From Berberis thunbergii (Eukaryota; Streptophyta; Magnoliopsida; Ranunculales; Berberidaceae), in contig QNQO01000591.1 in NCBI GenBank assembly GCA_003290165.1, forward strand, positions 1-64,000: a DNA stretch of 64,000 bases, read 5' to 3'. Numbering within the stretch: the first letter of the stretch is position 1; every line of letters starts with the position of its first letter. Positions 42,687-55,383 of the stretch are shown here, piece by piece. The notes under the pieces were generated by a model that worked only from the letters and a program-made list of their open reading frames with translations, had not been told where the DNA came from and did not search any database. The position numbers and the translations under genes were made by a program.

Positions 42687-45600
42687 ATGTTCGGAACCCC
42701 TTCGTCATCCCCTGGATTCGGAACCCCATCAACACCATCCTTCACCCCTGCTTTCGGCTCTTCACTCTTCTCCACCCCTTTCTCTCAATCCCAACCACAA
42801 CAACAACAAACACCATTTTTCCAACAACAACAGCAACAACCAGCCTCCAGCTTCGGCATCCAGACTTCACCATTCGGAGCTCCTCAGCCGTCTACTTTCT
42901 CTCAACCCACCATCCCAAATGCGCAATTAACCACTCAAATGGCGCCCGTCACCCCCCTCCCCTTCTCTCTAGCCGATCGTGACATTCAGGTACGCCGAAA
43001 CCCAAACCCTAACCCTGAATCTTTGAACCAACAACTCTCAAGATCTTTTTACATCTTTTTCTCTGTTAATTGTATCAGGCGATTGTCGATGCTTACAAAG
43101 ACGAGCCTGGAAACCCTAAATATGCTTTCAAGGTTTGCTAATTTCGAATCTTGAATTTTCCCGCTATTTTTTTCTAGGGTTTATCAAGATTGTTACTTTG
43201 TTTGGTTTTGCAGCATTTGTTGTTCAGTGTGACGGATCCGGCTGCTCGAACCAAGCCTGCTGGTATATCGGATGTGAGTTGTTGAAATATCTGTTTCTCT
43301 GCTGTGGCAGTTTGAATTTCACTAATGAATTAGTTTGCGTTTGTTAGATTATGTGGGCGGAGGCTATGGGGAAGCTAGAAGGGATGGACAGTGCCGATCG
43401 TGAACGCTTGTGGCCTCAGCTTGTTCAAGGTTTCAAGGACCTTTCGCAGCGTCTTAAGGTAATTATCATAGTAAAATGTCTTTAGTGTTAGTTGAAGATA
43501 GTTTTAAATTGCTTTGAACAATTAAAAGTAGTATAACTCGTTTATTAATAGTCAATTATCACTTCAACTGAACTACAGAACCACACCTTGAACCATTCTT
43601 TCAATTGCTTGACTTAAAACCAATTGAGGTTTTGATTCCTTTTTATAAAGAGATCAAACCCTAAATTACTTGGATGGCGAGGATCTAGAAAATGCAAAAA
43701 GAGACCAAAATAATAGACTAGAGATTATTCGAGTATGCAGCTTATTCTTGATGAGAACCAATCCAAGATCCTAGCTGGTTGAAATGACAATCACACAACT
43801 ATTGGAGAATCACCAAACATGGTTAAGACCATCAAAGACGACTTGCATAATTTACTACATTATTTCTTGATTTTATTCAAGAATATTGAGCATACATCTC
43901 GCAGCCACATCTCCTGAAAGTGACATCATTCCCATTGTAATATTTCCTACCCTAATTAAAGTGTTTGATCTTACTCTCGTGACATGAACAGAAGCAAGGC
44001 CACGGGCTCTTATAAAAACAGTGCATTCAAGTGCCATTAAATGGAGTAGGATGTTATGTAGCTTCAACAACACAGTATTGTCCAAGTAAAGGGACGGTGT
44101 TGGGCATATCTTCAAGTGGGTAATCATGAAGAAGGACAATATGGTTGTTTAGATTGTACAGTAAATATGACTATGAAATATTTTTTTGATTGGACTGGGA
44201 TTTGGTTTGGTAGTTAATTTTGAAGAAACAAAATACTATGGGGGTCCAAGTAAAACCCAAACAATACACGCAGCTATAGGTAAACTGTCACTAGACTCAC
44301 TACTGACCCGATTTTTGGTGCAATATTATCCCATTGAAGCATTCCAATCTGATCCTAGGTAGATCCTGGTTGTGCGGTTCACTGTTGTCTGCCTAATGGT
44401 TGGGATAAAGCCTACACACACATTTAAGGTTGGAGAAGCATTATAACCAACCGTCCAAGGGATCTGTTGAATTTTAAAACAAATAAGGATCTGGATTTCT
44501 TTGGAACCTTCAAATTTAATTATAGGGGTCAACACTCAATATGAAAGAATTCATGATGTACTTGGTTAGTGGATCTAGAATATAGAAACCGCATAAGATT
44601 TCAGCAGATAACTAGGTCAGTTCATGTTAATTGGATTCCAGTTTTGGATTACCTAATGTGTTTCCAATTGAAGTGTCATGTATTGGGGTGGCTGTCATAT
44701 ACTGATATATGATCCTATATGGGCAATCATCTTTGTACCATGTGTATGAGCTATGTATAGAAAATCTTTCTAAATCGGAGGAGAAATTCGATGATTTTCT
44801 AGGGGCTGATACCCTTGAGCAGGTGACCAAGTTGAGCTCATCAACCTCAGTGTAGGAAACCTCCATGTAGTTCTTGGTTGAACTTTTGGAGTGAGAAGTG
44901 CTCATCCAGACATGATCGATTTGTTCGCTTGATGTCTTACAATAGCTCAACCAATTGGACTACCGTAAGGGTTCTGCTTGAGATTGGTATGGAAATAAAC
45001 TAATATAACTCATTGACTTTCCTTACAAACACAAATTTACCCTTTTTAAAAAGTATCAAGATTATTCTTAACCAATTGGTCTACATCTATGCTTTACTGT
45101 AGTTTGGGAAAAATCACCAAAGACCTGACCAGCACATCATTTTGACAGCGATTCCCTTTTGAGCAAATGAAAGAAGCTCAGTCGGAAGTTGGCTGTAAAA
45201 TTTTCTCACCTCTCTGTGTGATTTTTTCTTGACTTTTTGTGGTTTTGGGTTGTGTCTTTGGGCTATTGGACTATTTGCTTTTGTTTGAGAGGTGTCTCAT
45301 ACTCTCATTAGCTTTTCACTCCTTTTCTTCTGTTTGTCGTTTGTATCGTTATAAATATCAATTCTTTACAATTCCTTAATTTTAAATAACAACAGTGTGT
45401 GGATAGTTCAAGACTCGCAATCTCTTCTAATCCCTCAGATAGGTTTCTTTTCTCTCCAATTCAACCAACGCTTCTCTTCCTTTGACTCCCCGTTATATAG
45501 TTTATTATGGTCCTTCATCTGATTACACCATCATAGTGCGTTTTGGCCATAGTCAGTACTTTAGTTGTACCTAAATTCCTTCTCTTAGACACTCTTCTTT

Positions 45601-48600
45601 TCCACCTTTATCCTCCACAATCAGACGTATTTCCCTGATCCACGCATGCACCATGCATGACACACATCATGTATGGACATGGTACACATAAAGAGAACAA
45701 TTCATAGATCTTTGAATAGCAATTAACAAGAGATAATTCATGTGTAAAATCTACTGGTCATGTTTTGCTTATCAGAATAATTAATAAATATAAAGTTGGT
45801 CAAATGAAGCTTTCTTTTGATGATTCAGAACTGGTAGTTTTTCCCGTACAATAAACAAATAGCTTACGTCAAGTGCAATATATGATTGTTTAAAATAGGC
45901 AAGCACTATTCCACACCACCAATTACATTGTCGCACACCACCACCCCTTACTTTTCTCTCCCACACCACCAATTAAAAAAAAAAAAAACTTATCACGCAC
46001 CACTTAACACTCTCCCACAAAAAACACACCACAAAAACTGCATTCTTTCTCCTCCTCACTGTCACTGTAACCAAACCAGTGATCTCCCATGTAGGGATGG
46101 CAACGGGGCGGATTGGGGCGGATTTGAGTAAATCCATCCCCGCCCCGCGAGAGATTTCGGGTCCCCGAAACCGCCCCGCATATCCGTTTATCAATTTTTT
46201 TAAAAACCACCCCCGACCCGTACAGATAGGCGGATATCCGCCCCGCCCATTTAACCCGAAAAAAAAAAAACAGATCTTGTATAAAAAAAATACAGCAAAA
46301 TAAAAAATAAATACATTCTATCTAAAGATCATCCTCTGATCTAAAAAAAAAATACAACAAATTCAAATAAAAAATTACAACATATAAGATAAATCGATCA
46401 GAAATATTCTATCTCTGAGATCAGATCTTGATCTTGATCTCGATCAGATCATGATCATGATCATGATCAGATCGTGATCAGATCTCTATCTCGATCAGAT
46501 CTCTATCTCGATCAAAGAAAAAAAAACATTCGATCTAAAGATCAGAGTCCTCTGATCTAAAAAAAAATTTACAACAAATTCAAAAAAAAATTACAACAAA
46601 TCGATCTAAAGTATTCGATCTCAGATCAGATCATGATCAGATCAGATCTTGATTGATCTTGATCTTGATTGATCTTGATCAGAATCGGATCTTGATCAGA
46701 TCAGAATCGGATCTTGATCTTGATCAGATCAGAATCGGATCTAGATCTCGATCAGATCAAAATCGGATCTTGATCTCGATCAGTCTAGATCTTGATCTCG
46801 ATCAGATCTTGATCTATCAAATCAGATCTTGATCGAGAGGAGGGAGGCAGATCTGAGATCTTGATCAGAGGACTTGATCTGAGTTCTTGATCACCGTCTA
46901 CCTTCGCGGCCTTCACGGCTTCACTGTGAGAGAGAAGGGTCGTGAGAGAGAAGGGACGTCTTCGTCTTCGTCGCGGCCTTCACTTTGAGAGAGAAGGGAG
47001 GGTCGGCCTCCGCCACCCTTCGCTGTTTTGAGAGAGAAAAAGGGACACAGGGGGGACGAAGGCGGAAGGCCTTCGCTATCGCTCTGCTTTGAGAGAGACT
47101 GGAGACGAGAGCAGGGTGAGGGGAGGGGTTTCTTCGAGTGGAGAGGGAGGGATTTCTTCATAAGGTTGGAGGGATTTCTTCGAGATTTCTTCGAGTGAGG
47201 GATTTCTTCGAGATTTCTTCGAGTTCTTCGAGTTCTTCGAGTGAGGGATTTCTGAGGGAGAGAGTGAGGGATTTCTCATTTCTGAGAGTTTTCTTCGAGT
47301 GGGGAGAGTGAGGGATTTCTGAGGGAGAGAGTGAGGGATTTCTGAGAGTGCTTGGGTTGGGTCTGAGAGAGTGAGTCAGTGAGATTCAGGGTAGGTTGGT
47401 TTTTGTTTGTATATTTTTTTTTTTTTCTATTTAAAGGGTCAGGGGTATTGAAGTAAATTTCATACTTAAACGGATATCCGTGGGGCGGATATGGCTAAAT
47501 CCGTATCCGCCCCGAATATTCGACGGATATTATTTGAATATCCGTATCCGCCCCGAAACCCATTTAGCTATATCCAAATCCGCTCCATACGGATTGGATG
47601 GGCGGATATCCGTGAAAATCCGCCCCACTGCCATCCCTACTCCCATGGCAGTCTCTCTCAAATTAAGATCATCTCCTCCTATTCATTGTCACTGCAACCA
47701 AACACATCTCTTTCTCCTTCTCCTATTCTTTCTTTCTATTTTTCTCTCCGTCGAAGATCAAAACTGTGTCTTCTTCGCTGAGCTTCTATTGTTGTGAAGA
47801 AAAAAAAATTCCCACCTCTCCCCACACCACCGCGAGCCAAGCTCACCACACCACGCCACTACCAGCCAAGCTCACCACACCATGCTACCGCCAGCCAAAC
47901 TCCTTTTTATTTTTATTTTTATCGCCCTTACAGAGGACAACGGGAGGATGAGTTCCCCACTCGCGACAGCCTCTACGAGAGCAAAAAAAATTGGTCCTCG
48001 CACAGCCTCCTGTAAATGGAGAACTGCCACACGCATAGGTCTATTGTTGTTGGGTGGTTGCTACATCCACCAACATTGCTAATAGGTGGTTGGTGTTGTT
48101 GAGTGGATGTTGCCTCCACACCAAACTCTCCATCTTTCTGTCTCTTTGAACCTTGACGGACTTGTCTACTTGATGAGTTAAATACACCAAAATTTAACAA
48201 CAATTTCACAACTTCTCAACAAACCCTTCTCTTCTTCCCCCCCTGTTTCTCTCCCAATCTCTTTCAATTTCACCTCCTCTGTTTTCCATCAATGAGTTTC
48301 CCAGTGGGCTACAAATTAAGAAGCAATCTCTCGCAATCTCTATTTCTCTCCCAATCTCTCTCAATTTCATGTCCTCAATCTTGGTACACAATAAGCAATA
48401 AAATGGACAAGGTTTTGTTTGCTTGAAACAGAGAAGAGAAAGAGTGGGACGTTAAAAAAAAATAAAAAAATTAGTGGTGGTGTGGGAGAGCAATGTGAGG
48501 GTGGTGGTGTGGGACAATATAAATGGTGGTGTTAAATAGTGTTAGCCTTTAAAATATAAGCAATCATATAACTTTTATAGCTGAGGCAGCACTTCTAGTA

Positions 48601-50365
48601 TTTTAACATATTGAGACTTGGAGATATCAACAAACAATCAGATGTGTCTATAAGACAAAACCTCAAAAGCATCTACTTGCATTTGGAAACCTGTATCTGT
48701 TTGAAGCATTTATCTCACCCTTCTCTACTTCTCTAGAATCTCATTGCTATAATAATCTTGCTTGTCTGCTTTGTTGAAAAGTTCGTCATTTTTTCTGGTG
48801 CTATCTTTTTCCAGAGTCCTTGGAATTTAATCATTATGTTAATGTGTTTTATCTGAAACTTGATGTATTAATGCAGCTTCAAGATGAAGTTATGCTTTCT
48901 GATGCAGAAAGGCTTCGTACAACTCAAACAAATGTGAAAATGGTATATATCGTCTCAATCTTTTGTCATCTCAAGCATGATTAACTATGTATATTATTTT
49001 ATGCTAACCTGAATCATCTGTGTTATAGCTTCAAAGGCATTTTCAAGCAGACACTCTTCCATGGATCCAAAAGTTGCGGCAGCAAGAGCAAAGTCTTCAA
49101 AGGAGGCTCTTAAGGGTGAGAAAGCTTCCTTTACGAGTCCTTCTACTCTAACATTCAAAATCTATATTCATTTTGACATTTGTGATGTGGCGTACTCTCA
49201 TTGGTTCACACTTTTTGATTTTCAAAAAGTTATGTAATGAAAAAAGCCTTCATTCAATGAAAACATGCTACGTCAGCGAATGTCAAAATGAATGTAGATT
49301 TTGAATATTAGAGTAGAGTTTTATTTCCTTTATTTGTTTTCTTGAAACTTTAAAGGAGTATAGTCATCTAGTACTAAAAGCCGGACAAATCAGGTTGAAT
49401 CCAATGGTACCATTTGATCAGACTATAAATTGACACTACTGTAGACCATAGTGCAAAAGCTGGTTTTGTTACCTTGGTGGTCTCTGAGTACCTCAATTTG
49501 ATCATTGTCGTTTGTGAAACTAACGTGATGAGGCCAAGATGATCACCCTTGGATCATTTATTTTGAATATGAATTGAGATCATCTCTATCTGGGTGGAGG
49601 GTTCAGAGTCCCTACTCAAGAAAATAACATTCATGCTGACCTGACTGTCTTTCATTTTATGTTTTCTTCAATTTGTTAGGTGTGAGATTCTGCACCTTCC
49701 AACCTGGATACATTCGATCTGGATTCTTTGAATATGTTGTTAGGATGTGGTATATTATTTTGATTCTCACTTCTAATAATTGCACATCTATCCTAACATA
49801 GGTAATGAGAATAGTGGAGGCATTGGAGGGCAAGGGTTGTAGAGTACCATTAATGAAAGGTGAAGCTGAATTGGCTGAGAAGCTGGCTGCACTGACAATG
49901 CAGGTTAGTTTTCTCATCTGCACCATCTTTGTTTCTCTTCCTATGGGGATTCTCAAGTAGGAATTATTGTCTGACAAACCTGGATACTTGTTCCAGCTGA
50001 AAGGATCTGGAGCAGAACTGTCGAGGAGAGTTCACAATCTACTTTCTATATCTCGTGTTCAAGCAAACGGGATTGGTGGTGGTGGTTCTGTTTATCTTCC
50101 TGGATCAACCAAAATACATGAACAAAGCCTTGCGGATATGCAAGAGGTAAAAAATAAGATCTGTCAAAATTGGTTTTGGCTTGATATAATACCCTGGATT
50201 TTTTAATCACCTAGTTGTGCTTCCGTTCTTTTGGTGCAGGTCTTGCAACAGCAGACGGAAGCAATTGCAAGGCTTGGAAGTGTACTGAAACGTGACATGA
50301 GGGACATGGAGATAATCATGGCTGAGGATACAGAAATGACGGAAAATGGTTATGCTAAAGCTTAG
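42687..50365 (+). CDS. NUP54: Nuclear pore complex protein NUP54
   Basis: NUP54 is part of the central-channel NUP62-NUP58-NUP54 subcomplex of the nuclear pore. Exons: 42687-42989, 43079-43132, 43214-43273, 43348-43458, 48877-48942, 49029-49115, 49802-49903, 49997-50146, 50240-50365. The total is 1,059 nt, 352 residues, with all junctions in phase and no stop. The first exon encodes a Gly/Phe/Ser/Pro/Gln-rich stretch with scattered FG and GFG motifs (MFGTPSSSPGFGTPS, GSSLFSTPF) and poly-Gln. The rest is the helical NUP54 domain: YKDEPGNPKYAFKHLLFSV, GFKDLSQRLKLQDEVMLSD, ADTLPWIQKLRQQEQSLQRR and a C-terminal coiled coil (VLQQQTEAIARLGSVLKRD). Intron 4 is 5,418 bp because a MULE with a nested hAT element lies in it. 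Confidence 0.95.
43459..45888. other. NUP54 intron 4, left of the MULE
   Basis: About 2.4 kb of intronic DNA with no recognised exon, repeat or element. Confidence 0.55.
46092..47639. mobile_element. Non-autonomous hAT element nested in the MULE, 1,548 bp
   Basis: Ends are TAGGGATGGCAACGGGGCGGAT and its inverted counterpart TAGGGATGGCAGTGGGGCGGAT, here split as TAGGGATGGCA and GGGGCGGAT. Both are typical hAT termini. An 8-bp duplication CTCCCATG is at 46084-46091 and 47640-47647. Subterminal GCGGATATCCG palindromes recur at both ends. The interior has a GATC-rich stretch and a G/A-rich stretch but no transposase. Confidence 0.9.
46389..46880. repeat. GATC-rich degenerate repeat inside the nested hAT
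   Basis: Dense short units such as GATCAGATCTTGATCT and ATGATCATGATCATGATC cover about 490 bp. Because GATC is its own reverse complement, the region can fold in many ways. It continues into a purine-rich GAGAGAGAAGGG stretch (46920-47350) with TTCTTCGAG repeats. Confidence 0.85.
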
Positions 50366-51470
50366 TTCCTAGTGCTGAGCAATAAAGTGACCTTGCTTGA
50401 GGTTAGATTAGGAAATTAACAAGGCAGTGATCAAATTGGCTTCATGGTTCCTGAACTTCAACCTATTGCTTCAAGCCCGCAGTTAAACAAGTTGTAATGT
50501 TGTATTACTATATTGAAATTTTGTTAGTGCCAAGGCTTCTAATTGAAATGTACCATAAACTTCTCAATGGTTTCAAACTCCGAGTCTGCAATAGAAATTT
50601 CTTCAGCGAAGGAGATATTTCTTCTTGCATTTTCCTTTCACTAAAATGAACTTGGCTTGAGGGATTCATACTCTGTCTTGCAGTCAGGCAGGTTCTTGTG
50701 GCATTGCAATTACTTGCATCGAATGATGGTACCTCACGTTTTTCCTTGAAATCCAAATACATAGATCCCAGATATTCGAGGTTTGTAATTTGAAAGTACG
50801 ATGTGTCGCAATATTCTGATCTATGCTTCCAAATGCAGGGCATTCAAGCAGTTCTGTGCATTAACTGATGAGCGCGCATGCCTGGACAGCGGTGCAACCC
50901 ACACAATCACGTGTTTTGTACGTGACAGACACCCACTGTCTTTGGAGACTAATGTATGTCTTAAACAAGATTTTGGACCGTTAATTGTTTGTTTATTGGG
51001 AAAATAACATTTCTAGGTCGTCTTGTCCCTCAATCGATCTCTCAATAAATTTCCTATTTCCCTCTCTAATCTTATTAGTAACAAAACCATAAACCATTCT
51101 GGCTCTTGAATCTTCAAATTTTGTTTCTCTGTAAAAGTTTTGTTATTGAAAAATTTCAAATTTTTATTTATAATCTTACAAGTATATTATGACAAGTTAG
51201 TAGTACATGTGTAACAATATTGATCTACAATTGAATGAATTAAAACAAATAATTCAAAACTTATTGCTCAAAAAACGTAAATAATACAACGTAAAGGTGT
51301 GTCTCAGTGTCTCATGTATTGTGTTTTCTTGGCCGTCTAAAACCACCTCGTATCCATGTTAGATATCGACACCTATGTAACATAGATCATGCTTGTGTAT
51401 GCTTATATTAGTGTGTTATGCAATGGCAGTGACATTGCCAATACATGGTGAAACTAGTCGTGCTTTGTCT
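50366..51470. other. NUP54 downstream region
   Basis: Probable 3' untranslated region, then A+T-rich DNA. Near 51300-51400 is an end of the family seen at 16832-17778 (GTATCCATGTTAGATATCGAC, CTATGTAACATAG). No gene. Confidence 0.5.
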
Positions 51471-51474
51471 AAGA

Positions 51475-52811
51475 GGGCGTTTGTTTTTTTTAAGTGATTA
51501 GAAGCTAACTTCTAACTGAAGTTGGAAGTTCTAAACAAACTTCTGAATAAATTATTTGTTTTGCTTCTGAATCAGCTGCTAATTAGAAGCTGTAAAATTT
51601 AAAGGTGTTCGTTTTTAGGTATTGAATTAGAACTGTTCAACAATTTTGCCCTACTGAGCTGAAAAATTTAGGACATAAATATTGTACTTAAAATCATATT
51701 CAATAATTATTCAAATTCAAGAGAATGTTACAATACATTTCATCACAAGAATATCAAAATATGACCAAAGATGAACGAGAGTTGAAAATATACATGAGAG
51801 GGAAAGTTGGAGAGATGAAGAAAAACTTGAAAATACAGAAAAAACAAAAACAAAAACAAAAATGAAGGAGAGAAAAGATATAAGTTTCTTATCGTCCTTG
51901 TGAAGTTAAGTAGAACCACAATGCTTGGTGAAGAGAATGAATGTGCCGTCAAAATTTAGCCCTGTGTATTTTTAAGAAGATGAGTGCAACAATTGTCATT
52001 ACAAAATTATATTAAGGTTATTATTGAAATGTTTTTTTACTTAGCACTGTGATCAGCACCCTCCTGTTGCTTACTCCAATCAGAAGTAGAAGTTCTGATC
52101 ATAACTAAAAACAAAGAAGGGGTTTGTTTTTGCTTTTGAATGGAGTCAGAAGTCTTAATAAGAAGTGGACCACCTTGTTTGGAGTGTTTGTTTTTAGTTC
52201 TGATCAGAAGTTCTGCTTCTGATTGGAGTAAGCAACATGGAGGTGCTGATCACTTAACACTGAGTTCTTAGTAAAAAATTATTCCAATAATAACCTTAAC
52301 ATAATTTTGTAATGACAATTGTTGCATCCATCTTCTTAAAATAAGTAGGGCTAAATTTTGGTGGCATACCTTCATTCTCTTCACCAAACATTGTGGTACT
52401 CCTTTCTCTCCTTCATTTTTATTTTATTTTATGTATTTTCAAGTTTTTCTTAATCTCTCAAACTCTCTATCTCATGTATATTTTCAAGTTTTTAGCATGT
52501 AGTTTATATGCCTTATGTGTATCATAAAATATCAAATCAAATAACTAATTAAAATGCCACAGACGTATTGCCCAAATTCAACAATAACGCCACAGTCGTA
52601 TTCGGTATGATTTTAAGTATAATATTTATGTCATAAATTTTTTCAGCTCAGTGGGGGCAAAATTGTCAAACAGTTCTCATTCAGCACCTAAAAACAAACA
52701 TATTTTAATTTTACAGCTTCTAATCAGCAGCTCATTCAGAAGTAAAACAAACAATTCATTCATGCTCGTTCAGAAGTTAGCTTCTAAGCACTTAAAAAAA
52801 AACAAACGCCC
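51475..52811. repeat. Large fold-back inverted repeat, about 1.34 kb
   Basis: The left arm (51475-52115) and right arm (52187-52811) are inverted copies with scattered mismatches. Examples are GGGCGTTTGTTTTTTTTAAG at the outer left, mirrored at 52811, and CTTACTCCAATCAGAAGTAG at 52070-52089, mirrored near 52204-52229. The loop is about 70 bp. A unit resembling the loop, in inverted orientation, follows the right arm (52812-52890). The outer GGGTGTTTGTTT-like ends suggest a hAT-type fold-back or two copies inserted head to head. No coding capacity. Confidence 0.88.
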
Positions 52812-52890
52812 AAACACTCTTAAACAAAGTGATTCACTTTTTATTAAGACTTCTGACTCCTTCAGAAATAAAAACAAACACCCTCTAAGC

Positions 52891-53892
52891 TTTACGAGGT
52901 TAATGTTGCTTAGCAGTCAGAAGGCTCCACTTCTCCATGAACACATTTCCTTTTCTGTTTTGATTATGCATGCAAAAATTTATTGGTGCAGCTGATTTGA
53001 TAACTATCTGTCATTATATGATACAAATCAGAATGCTAATTCCAGTTCTACGGTCTACGGTCTTTTCTTTCAGATCTATTTCGTGGCATCAAAGGAAACA
53101 AATTTACTGATGCTGAAAGCAAAGATATCTCTTCCTTCCTAAAAAGAACTCATGTTCGGCTTGGAGCTAGCTTTGTTCCAACGGTTAAATAATTCTCAAT
53201 TAGGTGAATACAATTCGTTGGTTTTATATCCAAAGTTTTGTGTTCTAGCAGTTAGTCATGTGTTTATTTCTTTGCATATTTTTAATTTTACAATCATTCT
53301 CAGAATTCTTTAGTTACGATTTGTGGGATTATGTTGGGCTTGGGTAGTTCATTTTCATATAAATGTTGTTAAATTGGCCTCATGTACTGTTAACCTGTTC
53401 GGTCACTCGCAAGGCTTTTATTTATGCAATTTTCATGCAGCATTCATTGCAAGTCGTTACTATGATTAAATATATCTCTGTTCACTGTTTTTGCTCATGA
53501 AACTAAAAAGAAGTTGTAAATGCACATTTTCTTTTATAAGCAAACAAATTTTGATTCAAAGTGTGGAATTGACAACCATTATATAAAAGAAGAGATAGGT
53601 TTCCAAATTTTCTGTTCAAGCTGAAAACTTATATAGATCAAAACAGATGCAAGGCCACTAGGTAACTGGAGAAATACAATGGACTAGGCCTTATTTCTAA
53701 TATTGGTTCTTTCTCCCTTTTGCCTTTCTCTTGGAAAAATCTGTTGTTGGACAAATGTACCTCCAATATTATTAGGGTGACAAATATGGCATTCTCATAG
53801 TTCATGTTAGCTTCTCCTACTTCATTTTAGTATCTAATATTCATGAGCACGTTCTCGTTGCTAACTTTAGGTTTTTCTTTATTTTTGTACAG
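52891..53892. other. DNA before the glucosidase I remnant
   Basis: A splice-bounded open segment at about 53074-53182 reads GNKFTDAESKDISSFLKRTH but I cannot assign it to a family or join it to the glucosidase. Nothing else supported. Confidence 0.35.
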
Positions 53893-54716
53893 ATGCACTT
53901 CGATGATGTTTCTGGAACTTATTTTGATTTTGGGAATCACACTGAAAAGGTAAGCTTGATGCACTAATATGATTAGGGATTTGATTTCTTACTCAAAGCT
54001 TTATTGAAAATTTACAACAAAGTTTTAGAAGCTAGTAAGGGCTTATGATTCACCTTTTTTAGCCCCTGCCAAGAGCAAGCTTCATGAAGTGAAATAAACA
54101 CTTGTTCATTAAAGCAATTTCCAAGTATTAAAAATTCAACATGAAAATATTCTAGGAGCACTTTGTGGACAGATTATGGACTCTGTTCACTTGCTAAAAC
54201 AAGCTATACTGCAATTCATAATGTCTATTTATTTGTCACATGATTGCCAAATGCTGTCTTTTTTGTTCATTCAGTTCGTTGCAATTCATAAGTTTTGGAT
54301 GAACATGAATTACTCGATTCTTTCAGCATTGCACCATTATTCCCAAGGTACTTGAAAGTGTACTTGGTGTTGTAGAAAACAAAACTTTTATCTAATTTGT
54401 TTGTTTTTCCTATAATGTGGTTTATCTTTGCAGAGAATGAACCATATGGGATGAAAGCCAGAACCATTGTATAAGGAATTACAGGATAATTTGATTAGGT
54501 AGTTTACTCTACTTGCTAATACTAACATAACAACCTCATTGATGCCTTAAGACTCTTGTTTATTTGGCAGGAATATAGTTAATAACTATTGGCAAACTGG
54601 GTATTTGTGGGAGCAGTATGATCAAGAGAGCAAGGGGAAAGGCAAAGGTGTGTTCCTTCACTGGTTGGTCCTCGCTTGTCCTTTTGATCATGGGAGAAAA
54701 CTTTGCAGAGAGTTAG
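53893..54716 (+). pseudogene. GCS1: Mannosyl-oligosaccharide glucosidase (GCS1) 3' remnant
   Basis: Glucosidase I trims the outer glucose of N-glycans in the endoplasmic reticulum. Four C-terminal pieces are visible: 53893-53949 (MHFDDVSGTYFDFGNHTEK), 54294-54347 (WMNMNYSILSALHHYS), 54434-54498 (ENEPYGMKART, then a slip) and 54571-54716 (NIVNNYWQTGYLWEQYDQ), ending near a TAG at 54714-54716. Borders look like real splice sites, so this descends from a spliced gene rather than a processed copy. The exon(s) between the first two pieces are absent, including the expected YWRGP part. The frame slips at 54469 (extra G) and near 54650. The roughly 850-residue enzyme's N-terminal four fifths are not in the window. 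I judge it a pseudogene fragment. Confidence 0.8.
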
Positions 54717-55383
54717 CTGATCAACATTTAAGATCTTGCCGTAATACCAAGTCAATTATTTCTGGTAACCAACACTATTGGATCATCATCGTAAACCGTT
54801 TGTTCCTTGATAGAAGTGGGAGAAATTTGTTCTTTTATTATTCCTAAAAAAACAATTGGCCAAGGGACGGACGATGTTTGCAGCAGCCATACTTGTTGGA
54901 TAGATATTCTAGAAAAGGAAGAGTAGAAAAGAATGTGGTTTTTTTTTTTTTTTTGCAAAATGCACACCAAGAAATGTTCAATTATTTTCAGTAAGCCAGG
55001 ATGTCCTGAAGGCATTGATTACAAATGAACTTTTTGTTAGATTGTTCTCTCTAAATCCTAATAAATTCGTTTTGAGATTTTGCTGGCGCATATTCTCTGA
55101 ATGTTGTAGTTTTTTTTTTTTTTTACTGATTCCAGGTCCATGTGACACACAGTAGCGTTCCCAAGTTATTACTTATTAGTACTTGATGGTGAAGATATTG
55201 TTGGAAAAAAACATCAATTTCCCAGTTAACAAGATTACGAGAGTGAGAAAAATAAATTATGACAAACAAATTAAGTGGTTTATCAACTTGAGTTACATCC
55301 ATGGACTGCTACAAATCTTTACTAAAGAGAAAACAATTGCTTTACCCTCAGTGAGAAGATGGAATGGGATAAAATGATATGAG
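54717..55383. other. First fragment of the repeated unknown sequence
   Basis: The stretch 55010-55250 (TGTTAGATTGTTCTCTCT, GTTCCCAAGTTATTA, ACTTGATGGTGAAGATAT) is a diverged copy of 59145-59280. It lies directly after the glucosidase remnant and is interrupted at 55384 by an LTR. Confidence 0.6.

Larger units (their letters stand above)
45898..48547. mobile_element. Mutator-like element, 2,650 bp including a nested hAT
   Basis: Inverted ends of about 85 bp start GGCAAGCACTATT (45898) and, on the minus strand, GGCTAACACTATT (48547), followed by matching CCACACCACC blocks. An exact 9-bp duplication TTTAAAATA is at 45889-45897 and 48548-48556. Removing the nested hAT leaves about 1.1 kb with no transposase, so it is non-autonomous. 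The end sequence resembles that of the MULE at 1392-2265 (GGCAGCGACTATT), suggesting one family. Confidence 0.88.

Noticed and set aside
50801..51007. Open frame containing CLDSGATHTIT, resembling a Copia protease active-site motif
   Set aside because: Only about ten residues match, with no flanking gag or integrase sequence; it may be chance or a tiny retroelement scrap.
53074..53182. Splice-bounded segment reading GNKFTDAESKDISSFLKRTH
   Set aside because: It looks exon-like but fits neither glucosidase I nor any other family I can name, so no gene was called.
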